Positions 23,612 through 32,707 are shown, numbered from the stretch's first letter. The stretch is 37,916 bases of DNA from Flavobacteriales bacterium UBA972 (GCA_002292855.1 DBBY01000048.1:2818-40733); one strand, 5' to 3'. The notes: generated by a model from the sequence alone, not told the origin. Numbers and translations are program-made.

Positions 23612-26602
23612 CTACTTCTTGGAGCTGTCGTACACTAAGGGAGACGCGATAAAGAGCGACGAATACGTACCGACTACAATTCCAAACAGGATGGCAAAAA
23701 TAAATCCACGCAGCACCTCTCCGCCCAAAAAGAAGATCACCAAAAGTACCACGATAGTGGTAAATGAGGTATTGAAGGTGCGACTCAGGGTTGCATTGAG
23801 AGCGTCATTCAGTACTTCCGCATTGACCTCCTTCTTCTTGTCCATTCCCAGTACCTCACGCACGCGGTCAAAAACTACTACGGTATCGTTAATCGAATAC
23901 CCAATAACAGTAAGAATAGCGGCAATGAATGCTTGGTCCACCTCGAGCGAGAAGGGTAGTATTCCGTCAAGGAGCACAAATGCACCCAGGGTAATGATAA
24001 CGTCATGCATCAACGCAACAACGGCACCCATCGAATACTGCCATGCACTAAATCGAACAAGGATGTACAAGAAGATTCCAAGAAGCGACAAAAGAATGGC
24101 CCAAACGGCCGAGTTGGCAATATCATCAGCAACCGTCGGCCCTACCTGACGGTAGGAAACAATACCCAAATCTGCATCCCCGGGATTCATAAATGCTTCG
24201 CTTGAGGGAGGGGTCTTATAGAAACCCTTAACCCCTTCAAAAACGAGCAATCGCAACTGTTCCTCTACCTCAGGACCCGATTCATCAATGCGGAGGTTGG
24301 TCGTAATGACAACCTGATCGCTGCTTCCTAAGGTCTTGACAATTGGGGTGAATGATTTACCGTTGTCGTCCACCAGCTTTAGCGACAGCGCAGAACTAAT
24401 CTCTGATACTTCTACCGGCTGGTCAAAACGCACCTGATAGGTACGTCCACCTTCAAAATCTACCCCGTAACTCAATCCCTTGGTGAAGAGAGCGACGATT
24501 GAAACCAGGACTAAAATACCTGAAACTACATAGGCCGGAATTCGAGTTCCAATAAAATTAAACTTGGTACCCACAAACCACTTCTCCGTCGCCTTAGTGG
24601 TGAACTTCATGGTTGCACCCCTAGAAAACCTCCACTCAATGTAGAGCCGTGAAACAAAGATGGCCGTGAACAGTGACGATAAAATACCGATAATCAAGGT
24701 CGTTGCAAATCCCTTAATCGGGCCCGTTCCCACCAAGAATAGAATGATGGCCGTAATCAGGGTTGTTGCGTTGGCATCAAGGATCGCACCGCGCGAAGCA
24801 GCGTAACCATCTTTTACGGCAGTGCGAGTGTCTTTACCGGCGGCTAATTCTTCTCGAATGCGGTCAAATATGAGTACGTTGGCATCTACGGCCATACCAA
24901 TGGTCAGCACGATACCCGCCATACCTGGAAGCGTCAATACCGCGGAGATGGCATCGAGAATTCCAAAAATGAAGAACATGTTTACCAAAAGGGCAATATT
25001 CGCCGCAACTCCACCCCCAGCATAGTAGAATACCATGTAGGCAAAAACTACCAAAAAGGCAAAGATGAAGGAACTGAAGCTCGCAGAAATGGCTTCCTTA
25101 CCTAGGCTTGGTCCAACCACGTCGGCCTGAATCACGCGGGCCGGTACCGGAAGCTTTCCGGCTTTGAGCACGTTAGCAAGGTCAGTGGCCTCCTCGAGGG
25201 AGAATCCTCCTTCGATTTGAGTGCGACCGCCCGAAATTTCATTGATTACCCGCGGGTAGCTGTACACTAGGTTATCCAGCACCACGGCAACGTGGCCCTT
25301 GGGGTTCTTCGCACTTTCTTCGGCGGTAATGCGCTGCCAAACTTGCGAACCAAGGCCGTTCATCGACATCGTCACAATGGGATTGTTCCCTTGGTCAAAC
25401 TCGCGCTTGGCGTCAACAATAACCCCACCGTCCAATTCGGGCTGCATGGAGCGGTTTCCCTGAAGAGCAATCAAGAAGGAAATTCCAGCCTTCGCGTCGG
25501 GTCGGGTCCAGGCAAAACGCACGTAGCGCTTATCTCCCGGTATCAGTGAAGCGACCGCATCAGTACGCAAATAGGCATTAATGGTGGCGGTATCCTTGGG
25601 CAAGGCAAAGCCAATGATCGGACCCTCCAATGGCGTAAAGGTCTGTGGATCAACATTTAACTGGAAAATATTGAGCAGGGGATTGTGCTTAAGCGCAGAA
25701 GAATCGTTGGCAGCCACGGCGGTTGACTCCGGCTTGGTGACCTCATTAGCATCGATTGCGGTGGGCAGATCGATGGCTTTAGGAGTCCCTTGGGTCGACG
25801 TTTTGGCCGCATTAGGGTCGGGTACTACCGCGCGAAGCCGGTCATTGGCGTCCACCATAAACTGCATCCATGCTGCGCCATAGTCCGCTCGCCAAAACTC
25901 AAGTCGTGCAGTAGACTGCAAAAGGCGCTGAACGCGAGCGGGGTCTTTTACTCCGGGCAGTTCCACCAAAATTCGTCCCGTATTGCCGAGGCGCTGCAGG
26001 TTGGGCTGAACAACCCCGAATTGGTCAATCCGCGCCTTAAGCACGGTATACACGTTCTGCACGGAGGCATCTACGTCAGCCCTAATCGCTGCCTTAAGGT
26101 CTTCGTCGGTGGCGTTGAAGCCAAGACGGTCTGACATATCCTTGGTTCCGAAGAGCCCTGGATCGTTCCAAGAACGGCTGCCGCGCTTGGCATCTAGGGC
26201 CTTGATAAATAGGTCTATGTAGGCTTCGCCACTCTGAGCCTGAGCCTTGTCTGCGTCGGCCAAAGCGTCGACGAGCAAAGGATCCTTGGCGTTGGCAGAC
26301 AAGCCAATGAGCACGTCACGCACCGACACTTCGAGAATCACGTTCATGCCTCCACGAAGGTCAAGACCGAGGTTCATCTCTTTCTCTTTGACCTCTTTGT
26401 AGGTGAAGTTGGCAATGCCAAGGTTATAAACTTTCTGATTCGCGAGGGAATCTAAAGCCCCGCTAAGCCGCGAGGCATCACCGCCCACGGACTCCAGAGC
26501 ACGTTTCTCAACTTGCTGGGCCACGAAGGTGAACGACAATTCGTACAGAGATGCTAGGGCAAAAGCCACGGCAAACAGGCGGACAACAACTTTATTTTGC
26601 AT
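23612..26602 (-). CDS. secDF: Protein translocase SecDF (fused SecD and SecF)
   Basis: SecDF uses the proton gradient to pull secreted proteins through SecYEG from the outer side. This is the fused form, 996 residues. SecD covers about residues 1-640, with GLDLRGGMN near the first helix, a large periplasmic P1 domain and then six helices. SecF begins near residue 650, where DFEGGRTYQVRF marks its first loop, and has six more helices. The frame is open 21 codons upstream, but the ATG at 26602 (MQNKVVVRLFAVAF) starts the first membrane helix. A TATATTTG box stands 27 bases before it. tatA follows. Confidence 0.97.
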   Translation of the reverse strand: MQNKVVVRLFAVAFALASLYELSFTFVAQQVEKRALESVGGDASRLSGALDSLANQKVYNLGIANFTYKEVKEKEMNLGLDLRGGMNVILEVSVRDVLIGLSANAKDPLLVDALADADKAQAQSGEAYIDLFIKALDAKRGSRSWNDPGLFGTKDMSDRLGFNATDEDLKAAIRADVDASVQNVYTVLKARIDQFGVVQPNLQRLGNTGRILVELPGVKDPARVQRLLQSTARLEFWRADYGAAWMQFMVDANDRLRAVVPDPNAAKTSTQGTPKAIDLPTAIDANEVTKPESTAVAANDSSALKHNPLLNIFQLNVDPQTFTPLEGPIIGFALPKDTATINAYLRTDAVASLIPGDKRYVRFAWTRPDAKAGISFLIALQGNRSMQPELDGGVIVDAKREFDQGNNPIVTMSMNGLGSQVWQRITAEESAKNPKGHVAVVLDNLVYSYPRVINEISGGRTQIEGGFSLEEATDLANVLKAGKLPVPARVIQADVVGPSLGKEAISASFSSFIFAFLVVFAYMVFYYAGGGVAANIALLVNMFFIFGILDAISAVLTLPGMAGIVLTIGMAVDANVLIFDRIREELAAGKDTRTAVKDGYAASRGAILDANATTLITAIILFLVGTGPIKGFATTLIIGILSSLFTAIFVSRLYIEWRFSRGATMKFTTKATEKWFVGTKFNFIGTRIPAYVVSGILVLVSIVALFTKGLSYGVDFEGGRTYQVRFDQPVEVSEISSALSLKLVDDNGKSFTPIVKTLGSSDQVVITTNLRIDESGPEVEEQLRLLVFEGVKGFYKTPPSSEAFMNPGDADLGIVSYRQVGPTVADDIANSAVWAILLSLLGIFLYILVRFSAWQYSMGAVVALMHDVIITLGAFVLLDGILPFSLEVDQAFIAAILTVIGYSINDTVVVFDRVREVLGMDKKKEVNAEVLNDALNATLSRTFNTSFTTIVVLLVIFFLGGEVLRGFIFAILFGIVVGTYSSLFIASPLVYDSSKK

Positions 26603-26629
26603 GCTCGGAATCAATTTAGTACGAGGCGG

Positions 26630-26637
26630 CAAATATA
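26630..26637 (-). promoter_or_regulatory. Promoter -7 box of secDF
   Basis: The minus strand reads TATATTTG, a full match to TAnnTTTG, 27 bases before the secDF ATG. A TTG lies 25 bases upstream, a little further than usual. It lies seven bases from the -7 box of the divergent plus-strand gene. Confidence 0.55.
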
Positions 26638-26644
26638 GGTGAAT

Positions 26645-26652
26645 TACATTTG
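26645..26652 (+). promoter_or_regulatory. Promoter -7 box of the FG-GAP protein gene
   Basis: The plus strand reads TACATTTG, a full match to TAnnTTTG, five bases before the ATG at 26658. Transcription would begin at or next to the start codon, so the mRNA would be leaderless or nearly so. There is no clear TTG upstream. Confidence 0.5.
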
Positions 26653-26657
26653 GGAAT

Positions 26658-29312
26658 ATGCTCAAGGTTCTTAGAAATACGCTTTACATCGCCCTATTGC
26701 TTGGCCCAGCCTTTGCGGCCGACGCGCAGGTAAGCTGGCGGTTTCGACCAAGCAGCGCAGCAACCATGCAGCAGACTTCGGGTCAAGTCCTTGCCCTGGG
26801 AACTTCGGGGGGGCTTAATAATCCGCAACTCTATTCGGTCGACCTCAATGGAGACGGCGTGAAAGACATGATTGTATTTGACCGCGACGGCGACCGCTGG
26901 CTGGCAATGGAGCGGGTTAATGGCCAGTGGGTCGAACGCCCAAGCTGGACGAACAACTTCCCGACCAACAAGCAGTGGGTGCATGTTGTGGACTACAACT
27001 GCGACGGCATACCCGACATTTTTGCTTGGGTTGTGCACGGAGTCGGCGTTTGGCAGGGCCAGCGGACCAACGGAATTCTCTCGTTCACCTGGGCCTTGGG
27101 GCCACTGACGGAACTGCGCTCGGTGTATACCGCGGGGAGTCCGGCCTACAACCTGCAGGTACTGAGCGTGGACCGGCCCTACATTGGCGACATCGATCAA
27201 GACGGCGACATGGACGTGCTCTGTTTTGACCAAGGCGGAACCAAAATCGAGTGGCACCAAAACCAGCAAAACTGCGGACTGAGCTTCGTTCGCGCCGACG
27301 GCTGCTGGGGCGATGTCGAAGAATCGGGGGTGCGAAATGCCCTAGTCATTGATGCCTGCATTGCCTCGCTCCCGCCCCGAGCACCGCAGACCGAGGATGT
27401 AAAGCATTCCGGCTCTACCCTACTCCTGCACGACATGACCGGCAATGGGCTGCCGGATGCCTTGATTGGCGATGTTTCCTATGAGTCCGGCGTGGTCGGT
27501 TTTAACGTGGGAACCCTGGCTCAAGCAAACATTGAGAGTCAAGACAGCACTTGGCCTGCCGCGAGCATCCCCGTGCATTTGATGTTTCCGGGATTTTCGG
27601 CCGTAGATGCCAACCTAGACGGCGTAAGCGAAATCGTAGTGAGCCCAAACATGTATTCTGGAACGGCCGACTCCTGCGTCTGGCTGTACCAAAACAACGG
27701 CAGCGCAACAGCACCGGTATGGCAGCGCACGCAAACCCGATTCCTTCAAGACGAAATGGTAGAATTGGGCACTTATTCGGTGCCTTATGGTGCGGACCTC
27801 AATACCGACGGGCTTGTTGACCTTGTAATCGGCAGCCGAAGGGGCCTGTCGTATTGGGTGAATTATGGAACGATTAGCCAGCCAGTTTGGCGCGCCACCC
27901 CAATAAATTCGCCTTCTAACCTCGGACCGGACCCCACTTGGACTGCTCCCGTTCTAGGCGACCTCAACGCAGACGGACTGGTGGACATGGCAGTGGGTCG
28001 ACCCAACGGTCAGGTTTACGTGGCCTACAACAGCGGCACCTTGATAAGTCCAAGCTTTAGCGGGTCCGCAGCATTGCTGACGAGCCACGACGTGGGCCAA
28101 AACGCGAGCCCGGAACTCTTTGATCTGGACGTAGACGGCGATTTAGACCTGCTCATTGGCAACGAGAAGGGCGAGGTCGCCTTCTTGAGAAACGACGCCG
28201 GCGCGTGGAACTTGGTGAGCACAAACTTTGGATCCATTGACGTGGATACGGCTAGGACCTTCAACGGACGTTCTGTTCCCCGCGCCTACCTCAACGGGGG
28301 TCAGATGGAATTGTGGGTTGGGAGCCGCTACGCGGGAGTCCAGGCCTATCCAAATGCCTCGAGCATCCTCGCGCTCGCGCCGAGCCTTAGTCCGCTTATT
28401 CAAACGGCCAATGCGCAGCCTACGGCGACCACGCTTCAAACGCCTTTTGGCGGAAGCCGCCGCACCGGGAGGCACCAATACCTCATCAAGGCCTCGGAAC
28501 TTGCGGCGGCTGGAGTTACGGGGCCCACGCGCATTCAAGGCTTGAAGGTCAACTGCATTACCTCAAGCGCTCCCTACCTGAGCCAGGGTTTCACGGTGAG
28601 CGTTCGCCATAGCAACGCCAGTTCGTTGACCGGCATGGGGCCTGGCGGTGAGGTGGGCTTCTCCTACCTCGCGGTGCTCAGCCAAGGCTGGAATTTTATT
28701 TCGTTTCAGAACCCAATTGACTACGACGGGCAGTCCAATCTGGTGGTGGAATTTTGCTTTAGCCGCAACCTTCCCAGCAGCGACGTGCATTTGGCGGCGC
28801 ACCGAACTTCTTTTGCCAGCCACGCTTTTGGCGATGTTGCCAACCACAACAGCATCCTCAGCGACGGCTGCGCCATGCCAGGGCTCGGGACCGACAGCCT
28901 TAGAATTGATCTTGAGTTTTTGATGACGCCCCGGCTTCAGCGCGGCAGTACCATGGCCCACGACGGGAGCATGAATGCACCCTGGTTTCGAGACTTAGAC
29001 AGCGACGGCCGGCCAGAATTGGTTTTGGGTGTTGGCACGGGAGGAATCCGCTACATGACCTCAGACACCAACCAAATTGGCAGTGATGAAGGCATAATGC
29101 GGCCCTCGCAGTTGGACGTTTACCCCAACCCGGGGACCGACTGGCTGCAGGCTCGGGTAGCGACCCAGGTTAAGGTTCTTACCCTAGACGGCCGATTTAT
29201 GGGCGAGTTTGCTATTGGTCCCAACCAGGCCCTGAATACCCGAAGCTGGCCGGCGGGCGTGTACCTGCTGTGGAGTCCGGTGGGAATTACGCGATGGGTC
29301 AAGCTTCCTTAA
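26658..29312 (+). CDS. Secreted FG-GAP repeat protein with T9SS type A sorting domain
   Basis: The 884-residue protein has a signal peptide (about residues 1-23, ending FAADA). FG-GAP/VCBS-type beta-propeller repeats run through about residues 45-560. They are shown by many DxDxDG-like calcium-binding loops (DLNGDGVKD, DIDQDGDMD, DANLDGVSE, DLNADGLVD, DLDVDGDLD). A beta-sandwich region (about 595-755) starts HQYLIKASELAAAGV, a pattern seen in other T9SS cargo. One more FG-GAP unit follows (DLDSDGRPE). The last 70 residues are a Por secretion tail: LDVYPNPGTD, a GxY-type GVYLLW strand and a C-terminal basic end. It should be exported by the T9SS to the cell surface. Adhesion or matrix binding is plausible, but the ligand is unknown. 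It is transcribed away from secDF. Confidence 0.9.
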   Translation: MLKVLRNTLYIALLLGPAFAADAQVSWRFRPSSAATMQQTSGQVLALGTSGGLNNPQLYSVDLNGDGVKDMIVFDRDGDRWLAMERVNGQWVERPSWTNNFPTNKQWVHVVDYNCDGIPDIFAWVVHGVGVWQGQRTNGILSFTWALGPLTELRSVYTAGSPAYNLQVLSVDRPYIGDIDQDGDMDVLCFDQGGTKIEWHQNQQNCGLSFVRADGCWGDVEESGVRNALVIDACIASLPPRAPQTEDVKHSGSTLLLHDMTGNGLPDALIGDVSYESGVVGFNVGTLAQANIESQDSTWPAASIPVHLMFPGFSAVDANLDGVSEIVVSPNMYSGTADSCVWLYQNNGSATAPVWQRTQTRFLQDEMVELGTYSVPYGADLNTDGLVDLVIGSRRGLSYWVNYGTISQPVWRATPINSPSNLGPDPTWTAPVLGDLNADGLVDMAVGRPNGQVYVAYNSGTLISPSFSGSAALLTSHDVGQNASPELFDLDVDGDLDLLIGNEKGEVAFLRNDAGAWNLVSTNFGSIDVDTARTFNGRSVPRAYLNGGQMELWVGSRYAGVQAYPNASSILALAPSLSPLIQTANAQPTATTLQTPFGGSRRTGRHQYLIKASELAAAGVTGPTRIQGLKVNCITSSAPYLSQGFTVSVRHSNASSLTGMGPGGEVGFSYLAVLSQGWNFISFQNPIDYDGQSNLVVEFCFSRNLPSSDVHLAAHRTSFASHAFGDVANHNSILSDGCAMPGLGTDSLRIDLEFLMTPRLQRGSTMAHDGSMNAPWFRDLDSDGRPELVLGVGTGGIRYMTSDTNQIGSDEGIMRPSQLDVYPNPGTDWLQARVATQVKVLTLDGRFMGEFAIGPNQALNTRSWPAGVYLLWSPVGITRWVKLP

Positions 29313-29704
29313 TCGTTCTCTACGACGGGCACTGCGCCCTTTGCCATCGCTCGGTTTATTGGCTCAACGCACTGGACCGCGACGGGCTGCTTTCGTATGC
29401 TCCGCTGACTCCCGAGTGGTCGGAGGCTCACCCGGGCGGAGTTATTTTTTGGACCCCCAGCGGGGTGTTTTATGATGCCGGCGCAGTGGTCGCCGCACTG
29501 CGGCATACCCGGCCCTGGGGGCCTTTGCTGGCGACGGTGGTTCGGATGACGCCGGGGTATAAAAAAATATACCGGTGGGTTGCGACCCACCGGTACCGAA
29601 TTTTTGGCTTGACCGATGAGGATCTTACAAACTGTCCAAGACCACGTTCATGGCGCGGACGGCCGCTGCGCTTTTCGCAAACTCCGCCGCTTCCTCCTCG
29701 TTAA
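29294..29704 (+). CDS. DCC-family thiol-disulfide oxidoreductase-like protein (DUF393)
   Basis: The protein has about 136 residues. It begins MGQASLIVLYDGHCALCHRS, with the defining DGxCxxC motif, followed by the usual YAPLTPEW segment and C-terminal YRWVATHRYRIFG. The ATG at 29294 overlaps the end of the FG-GAP gene by 19 bases, so translation may be coupled. A GTG at 29270 is an alternative start. The last 26 or so codons overlap the 3' end of mdh on the other strand (29625-29704). The family normally ends soon after the RYRxFG motif, so the low-complexity Pro/Arg tail is probably a by-product of the missing stop. The family is thought to act on disulfides; the substrate is unknown. Confidence 0.85.
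   Translation: MGQASLIVLYDGHCALCHRSVYWLNALDRDGLLSYAPLTPEWSEAHPGGVIFWTPSGVFYDAGAVVAALRHTRPWGPLLATVVRMTPGYKKIYRWVATHRYRIFGLTDEDLTNCPRPRSWRGRPLRFSQTPPLPPR
29561..29595 (-). terminator. Rho-independent terminator of mdh, inside the DCC coding sequence
   Basis: A perfect 11-base inverted repeat (29570-29580 with 29585-29595) closes a four-base loop. On the minus strand it is followed by TA and seven T (29567-29561). It begins 29 bases after the mdh stop. On the plus strand the same bases encode the conserved KKIYRWVATHRYR part of the DCC protein. Confidence 0.88.
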
Positions 29705-30554
29705 GTCGGTAGTCCACAATGGACTCCCAACCATTGGCGCCCACTACCACGGGAACCCCCATGCAGATGTCGCTCTCTCCATACTCTCCCTCGAGGTAGA
29801 CCGAGCAAGGGAAAATCTTCTTTTGGTCGCGGACTATGCTCGCGGTAAGCACGGCACCCGCAGCACCCGGCGCATACCAGGCGGATGTTCCAAGCAGGCC
29901 GGTCAGGGTTGCTCCCCCCACCATAGTCGCAGATTTTACCTCGGCCAGCTTCTCGGCACTGAGGTAGTTGCTCACGGGAGTACTTTGGTAGCTCGCCATC
30001 CGGGTCAGTGGAATCATGGTGGTGTCGCCATGACCACCAATGACGGTGGCCTGCAGGTCGCTCACGGGGAGGTTGAGTGCTCCCGACAAAAAGTACTTAA
30101 AACGCGCGGAATCCAGAATTCCCCCCATGCCGATGACGCGGTTCTTGGGCAACCCGCTCTGCTTGGCCGCCAGGTAGGTCATGGTGTCCATTGGATTGGA
30201 AATCACCACAATAATGGCCTCAGGGGAATACTTCAATGCATTGTCAACCACCGACTTCACAATTCCTGCGTTGGTGCCTATGAGCTCCTCGCGGGTCATG
30301 CCCGGCTTGCGCGGAATACCGCTAGTTATAACCACCACCTTAGACCCCGCCGTTGCGGCGTAGTCGTTGGTAACGCCATGAACCACGCTGCTAAAGCCGT
30401 TGAGCGTAGCCGTTTGGTTCATATCCATGGCCTTGCCCTCGGCAAAACCCTCTTTAATATCAAGAAGTACAATAACTTCAGCGAGTTCCATGCGGACCAT
30501 AGCCTCTGCACAGGTTGCGCCTACGTTTCCGGCGCCTACAACGGTAATTTTCAT
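29625..30554 (-). CDS. mdh: Malate dehydrogenase (lactate dehydrogenase-like type)
   Basis: This enzyme interconverts malate and oxaloacetate with NAD in the TCA cycle. In the 309-residue protein the dinucleotide motif GAGNVG is at residues 7-12, with the NAD-selecting Asp at 32. The substrate arginines are in IPRKPGMTR (R82, R88), with N120, R151 and catalytic H175 (GGHGD). R82 in place of Gln is diagnostic for malate over lactate. It follows gyrB by 67 bases, an adjacency kept in Flavobacteriia. It has its own -7 box and terminator. Confidence 0.97.
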   Translation of the reverse strand: MKITVVGAGNVGATCAEAMVRMELAEVIVLLDIKEGFAEGKAMDMNQTATLNGFSSVVHGVTNDYAATAGSKVVVITSGIPRKPGMTREELIGTNAGIVKSVVDNALKYSPEAIIVVISNPMDTMTYLAAKQSGLPKNRVIGMGGILDSARFKYFLSGALNLPVSDLQATVIGGHGDTTMIPLTRMASYQSTPVSNYLSAEKLAEVKSATMVGGATLTGLLGTSAWYAPGAAGAVLTASIVRDQKKIFPCSVYLEGEYGESDICMGVPVVVGANGWESIVDYRLNEEEAAEFAKSAAAVRAMNVVLDSL

Positions 30555-30568
30555 CGGTTTGCTTTATT

Positions 30569-30593
30569 AAAAAAAAGAGCCGCTAAGCGACTC
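30569..30593 (-). terminator. Rho-independent terminator after gyrB
   Basis: On the minus strand GAGTCGC (30593-30587) pairs with GCGGCTC (30583-30577) around a three-base loop, followed by eight T (30576-30569). It lies 28 bases behind the gyrB stop. Confidence 0.82.
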
Positions 30594-30595
30594 CT

Positions 30596-30603
30596 CAAAG
30601 GTA
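30596..30603 (-). promoter_or_regulatory. Promoter -7 box of mdh, just before the gyrB terminator
   Basis: The minus strand reads TACCTTTG, identical to the rpsU and gyrB boxes. The expected start point (about 30588-30592) falls inside the first arm of the gyrB terminator. An mdh transcript would then lack most of that arm and escape termination. A TTG lies 26 bases upstream, somewhat far. Confidence 0.55.
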
Positions 30604-30621
30604 TAATCTAAAGGCGGTGAC

Positions 30622-32562
30622 TTAGGCGTCAATGCGCGCATAGCGGGCGTTTTTCTCAATAAATTCCCTGCGTGGCGGAACATCATCACCCATCAGCATC
30701 GAGAAGATGCGGTCGGCTTCTGTCGCATTATCAATGGTAACCTGCTTGAGCGTCCGGGCCTCTGGGTTCAGCGTGGTCTCCCAAAGCTGCTCCGAGTTCA
30801 TTTCTCCAAGACCCTTGTAGCGCTGCACGCTAACCCCGGTCATGTCTTGTCCACCGAGTTCACGACCGGCCTGGTCGCGCTGGGCTTCGTTCCAGGCATA
30901 CTGCGACTTTTGACCCTTTTTTACCAAGTAAAGAGGGGGCGAAGCAATGTAGACGAATCCGCGCTCCACAAGATTCTTCATGTATCGGAACAAGAAGGTG
31001 AGAACCAAGGTCGCAATGTGGGAACCGTCCACGTCAGCATCCGCCATAATGATGATCTTATGGTAGCGGAGTTTCTCGGTATTTAGGGCCTTGCTGTCTT
31101 CTGGGGTGCCAATGCTTACTCCAAGAGCGGTGAACATGTTGCGAATTTCTTCGTTCTCAAAAATTCGATGCAGCATGGCCTTCTCGACGTTCAAAATCTT
31201 GCCGCGCAGGGGCAAAATAGCCTGAAAACGGCGATCTCGACCTTGCTTGGCGGTACCGCCCGCAGAGTCTCCTTCTACCAGAAAGATCTCGCACTGTGCG
31301 GGGTCGGTCTCGGAACAGTCGGCAAGCTTTCCGGGAAGCGAATTGGACCCGAGTACCGTCTTGCGCTGAACCATTTCGCGGGCCTTGCGGGCCGCGATAC
31401 GGGCCTTGGCGGCCAAAACAACCTTAGAAACAATGATTCGCGCCTCGTTAGGGTGCTCCTCGAGGTAGTTCGTGAGCATCTCGCCCACAATGCGGTCGAC
31501 GGCTCCGGCCACCTCGCTGTTGCCCAGCTTGGTCTTGGTTTGGCCCTCAAACTGAGGCTCCATAACCTTAACGCTAATAACAGCAGTTAATCCCTCGCGA
31601 AAATCGTCGCCCGCAACTTCAATCTTTTCCTTGGTCAAAATACCCGACTCGTCGGCGTACTTCTTGAGGGTACGGGTGAGAGCCCGGCGAAAACCGGCCA
31701 AATGGGTTCCGCCCTCGTGGGTGTTAATATTGTTGACGTAGGAATGAATAATCTCCGCGTAGGAGGTGTTGTAGATCATGGAAACCTCCACCGGAATGCC
31801 CTCAATCTCGCCTTCCATGTACATGGGCTCGGGAATCAGCTTTTCGCGATTCTGGTCGATGAACTCCGTGAATTCCTTGAGTCCCCCTTCGCTGTAAAAC
31901 TCCTGGCTTCTTTGGGTTCCGTCTTCTTGAATGTCGCGCTCGTCGGTCAAAAGAATGCGAATTCCGCGGTTCAGGTAGGACAGTTCGCGCAAGCGAGCGG
32001 CCAAAATATCGAACTGGTACACACTCTCGTAGAAGATGGTGGTATCGGGCTCAAAATACACGATGGTTCCGCGATAAGAAGACGGACCAACCTCTTTAAC
32101 ATCGTACAAGGGCTTGCCGATGTTGTACTCCTGCTGGTACTCCTTGCCCTCGCGGTGCACGTTGACCTTGAGCAACGAAGACAGGGCATTCACGCAGCTC
32201 ACGCCCACACCGTGCAGACCTCCGGAGACCTTGTAGGAGTCCTTGTCAAACTTTCCGCCGGCGTGAAGCACCGTCATAACCACCTCTAGGGCAGACCTTC
32301 CCTCCTTGGTATGCATGGCAACCGGGATGCCCCGACCGTCGTCTTTAACCGTAATGCTGTTTGACTCGTGGATCGTTACCTCGATGCGGGTGGCATGCCC
32401 GGCCAGGGCCTCGTCAATGGAGTTATCGACCACCTCATAAACCAAATGGTGAAGGCCCCTTTGGCCCACATCACCGATGTACATGGCAGGCCGCTTGCGA
32501 ACTGCTTCTAAACCTTCTAAGACCTGTATGCTGTCTGCGCCGTAATGCTTGTTTTCGCTCAT
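30622..32562 (-). CDS. gyrB: DNA gyrase subunit B
   Basis: This is the ATPase subunit of gyrase, which adds negative supercoils. The 646-residue protein is of the short type without the large insert of E. coli GyrB. The GHKL ATP site is visible: catalytic E43 (YEVVDNSIDEA), DDGRGIP at 74-80 and GGLHGVGVS. The Toprim domain has EGDSAGG at 430-436 and DADVDG at 508-513. The C-terminal PLxLVKK and RYKGLGEMN stretches are present. It starts with the usual MSENKHYGADSIQVLEGLE. The upstream gap holds a TACCTTTG box. Confidence 0.98.
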   Translation of the reverse strand: MSENKHYGADSIQVLEGLEAVRKRPAMYIGDVGQRGLHHLVYEVVDNSIDEALAGHATRIEVTIHESNSITVKDDGRGIPVAMHTKEGRSALEVVMTVLHAGGKFDKDSYKVSGGLHGVGVSCVNALSSLLKVNVHREGKEYQQEYNIGKPLYDVKEVGPSSYRGTIVYFEPDTTIFYESVYQFDILAARLRELSYLNRGIRILLTDERDIQEDGTQRSQEFYSEGGLKEFTEFIDQNREKLIPEPMYMEGEIEGIPVEVSMIYNTSYAEIIHSYVNNINTHEGGTHLAGFRRALTRTLKKYADESGILTKEKIEVAGDDFREGLTAVISVKVMEPQFEGQTKTKLGNSEVAGAVDRIVGEMLTNYLEEHPNEARIIVSKVVLAAKARIAARKAREMVQRKTVLGSNSLPGKLADCSETDPAQCEIFLVEGDSAGGTAKQGRDRRFQAILPLRGKILNVEKAMLHRIFENEEIRNMFTALGVSIGTPEDSKALNTEKLRYHKIIIMADADVDGSHIATLVLTFLFRYMKNLVERGFVYIASPPLYLVKKGQKSQYAWNEAQRDQAGRELGGQDMTGVSVQRYKGLGEMNSEQLWETTLNPEARTLKQVTIDNATEADRIFSMLMGDDVPPRREFIEKNARYARIDA

Positions 32563-32586
32563 AATTCCAATAAAAGGGAGTTATAA

Positions 32587-32594
32587 CAAAGGTA
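32587..32594 (-). promoter_or_regulatory. Promoter -7 box of gyrB
   Basis: The minus strand reads TACCTTTG, a full match to TAnnTTTG, 24 bases before the gyrB ATG. No clear TTG is found at -33. The rest of the 145-base gap has two TTxTCAACA nonamers (32643-32651 and 32655-32663) discussed in the findings. Confidence 0.6.
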
Positions 32595-32707
32595 ACTCAT
32601 TGCTCGCGGCAGGGAGTCTTATATGCTAAAAATTAGGCCCGTTTATCAACATTTTTTTCAACAAGACGCACGAACGGCGACCCGTTGACACTTGGAGCGC
32701 TAAACGA

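Noticed and set aside
29616..30611. 331-codon plus-strand open frame opposite mdh
   Set aside because: It mirrors mdh across its whole length, has no signal, motif or upstream box, and mdh is certain.
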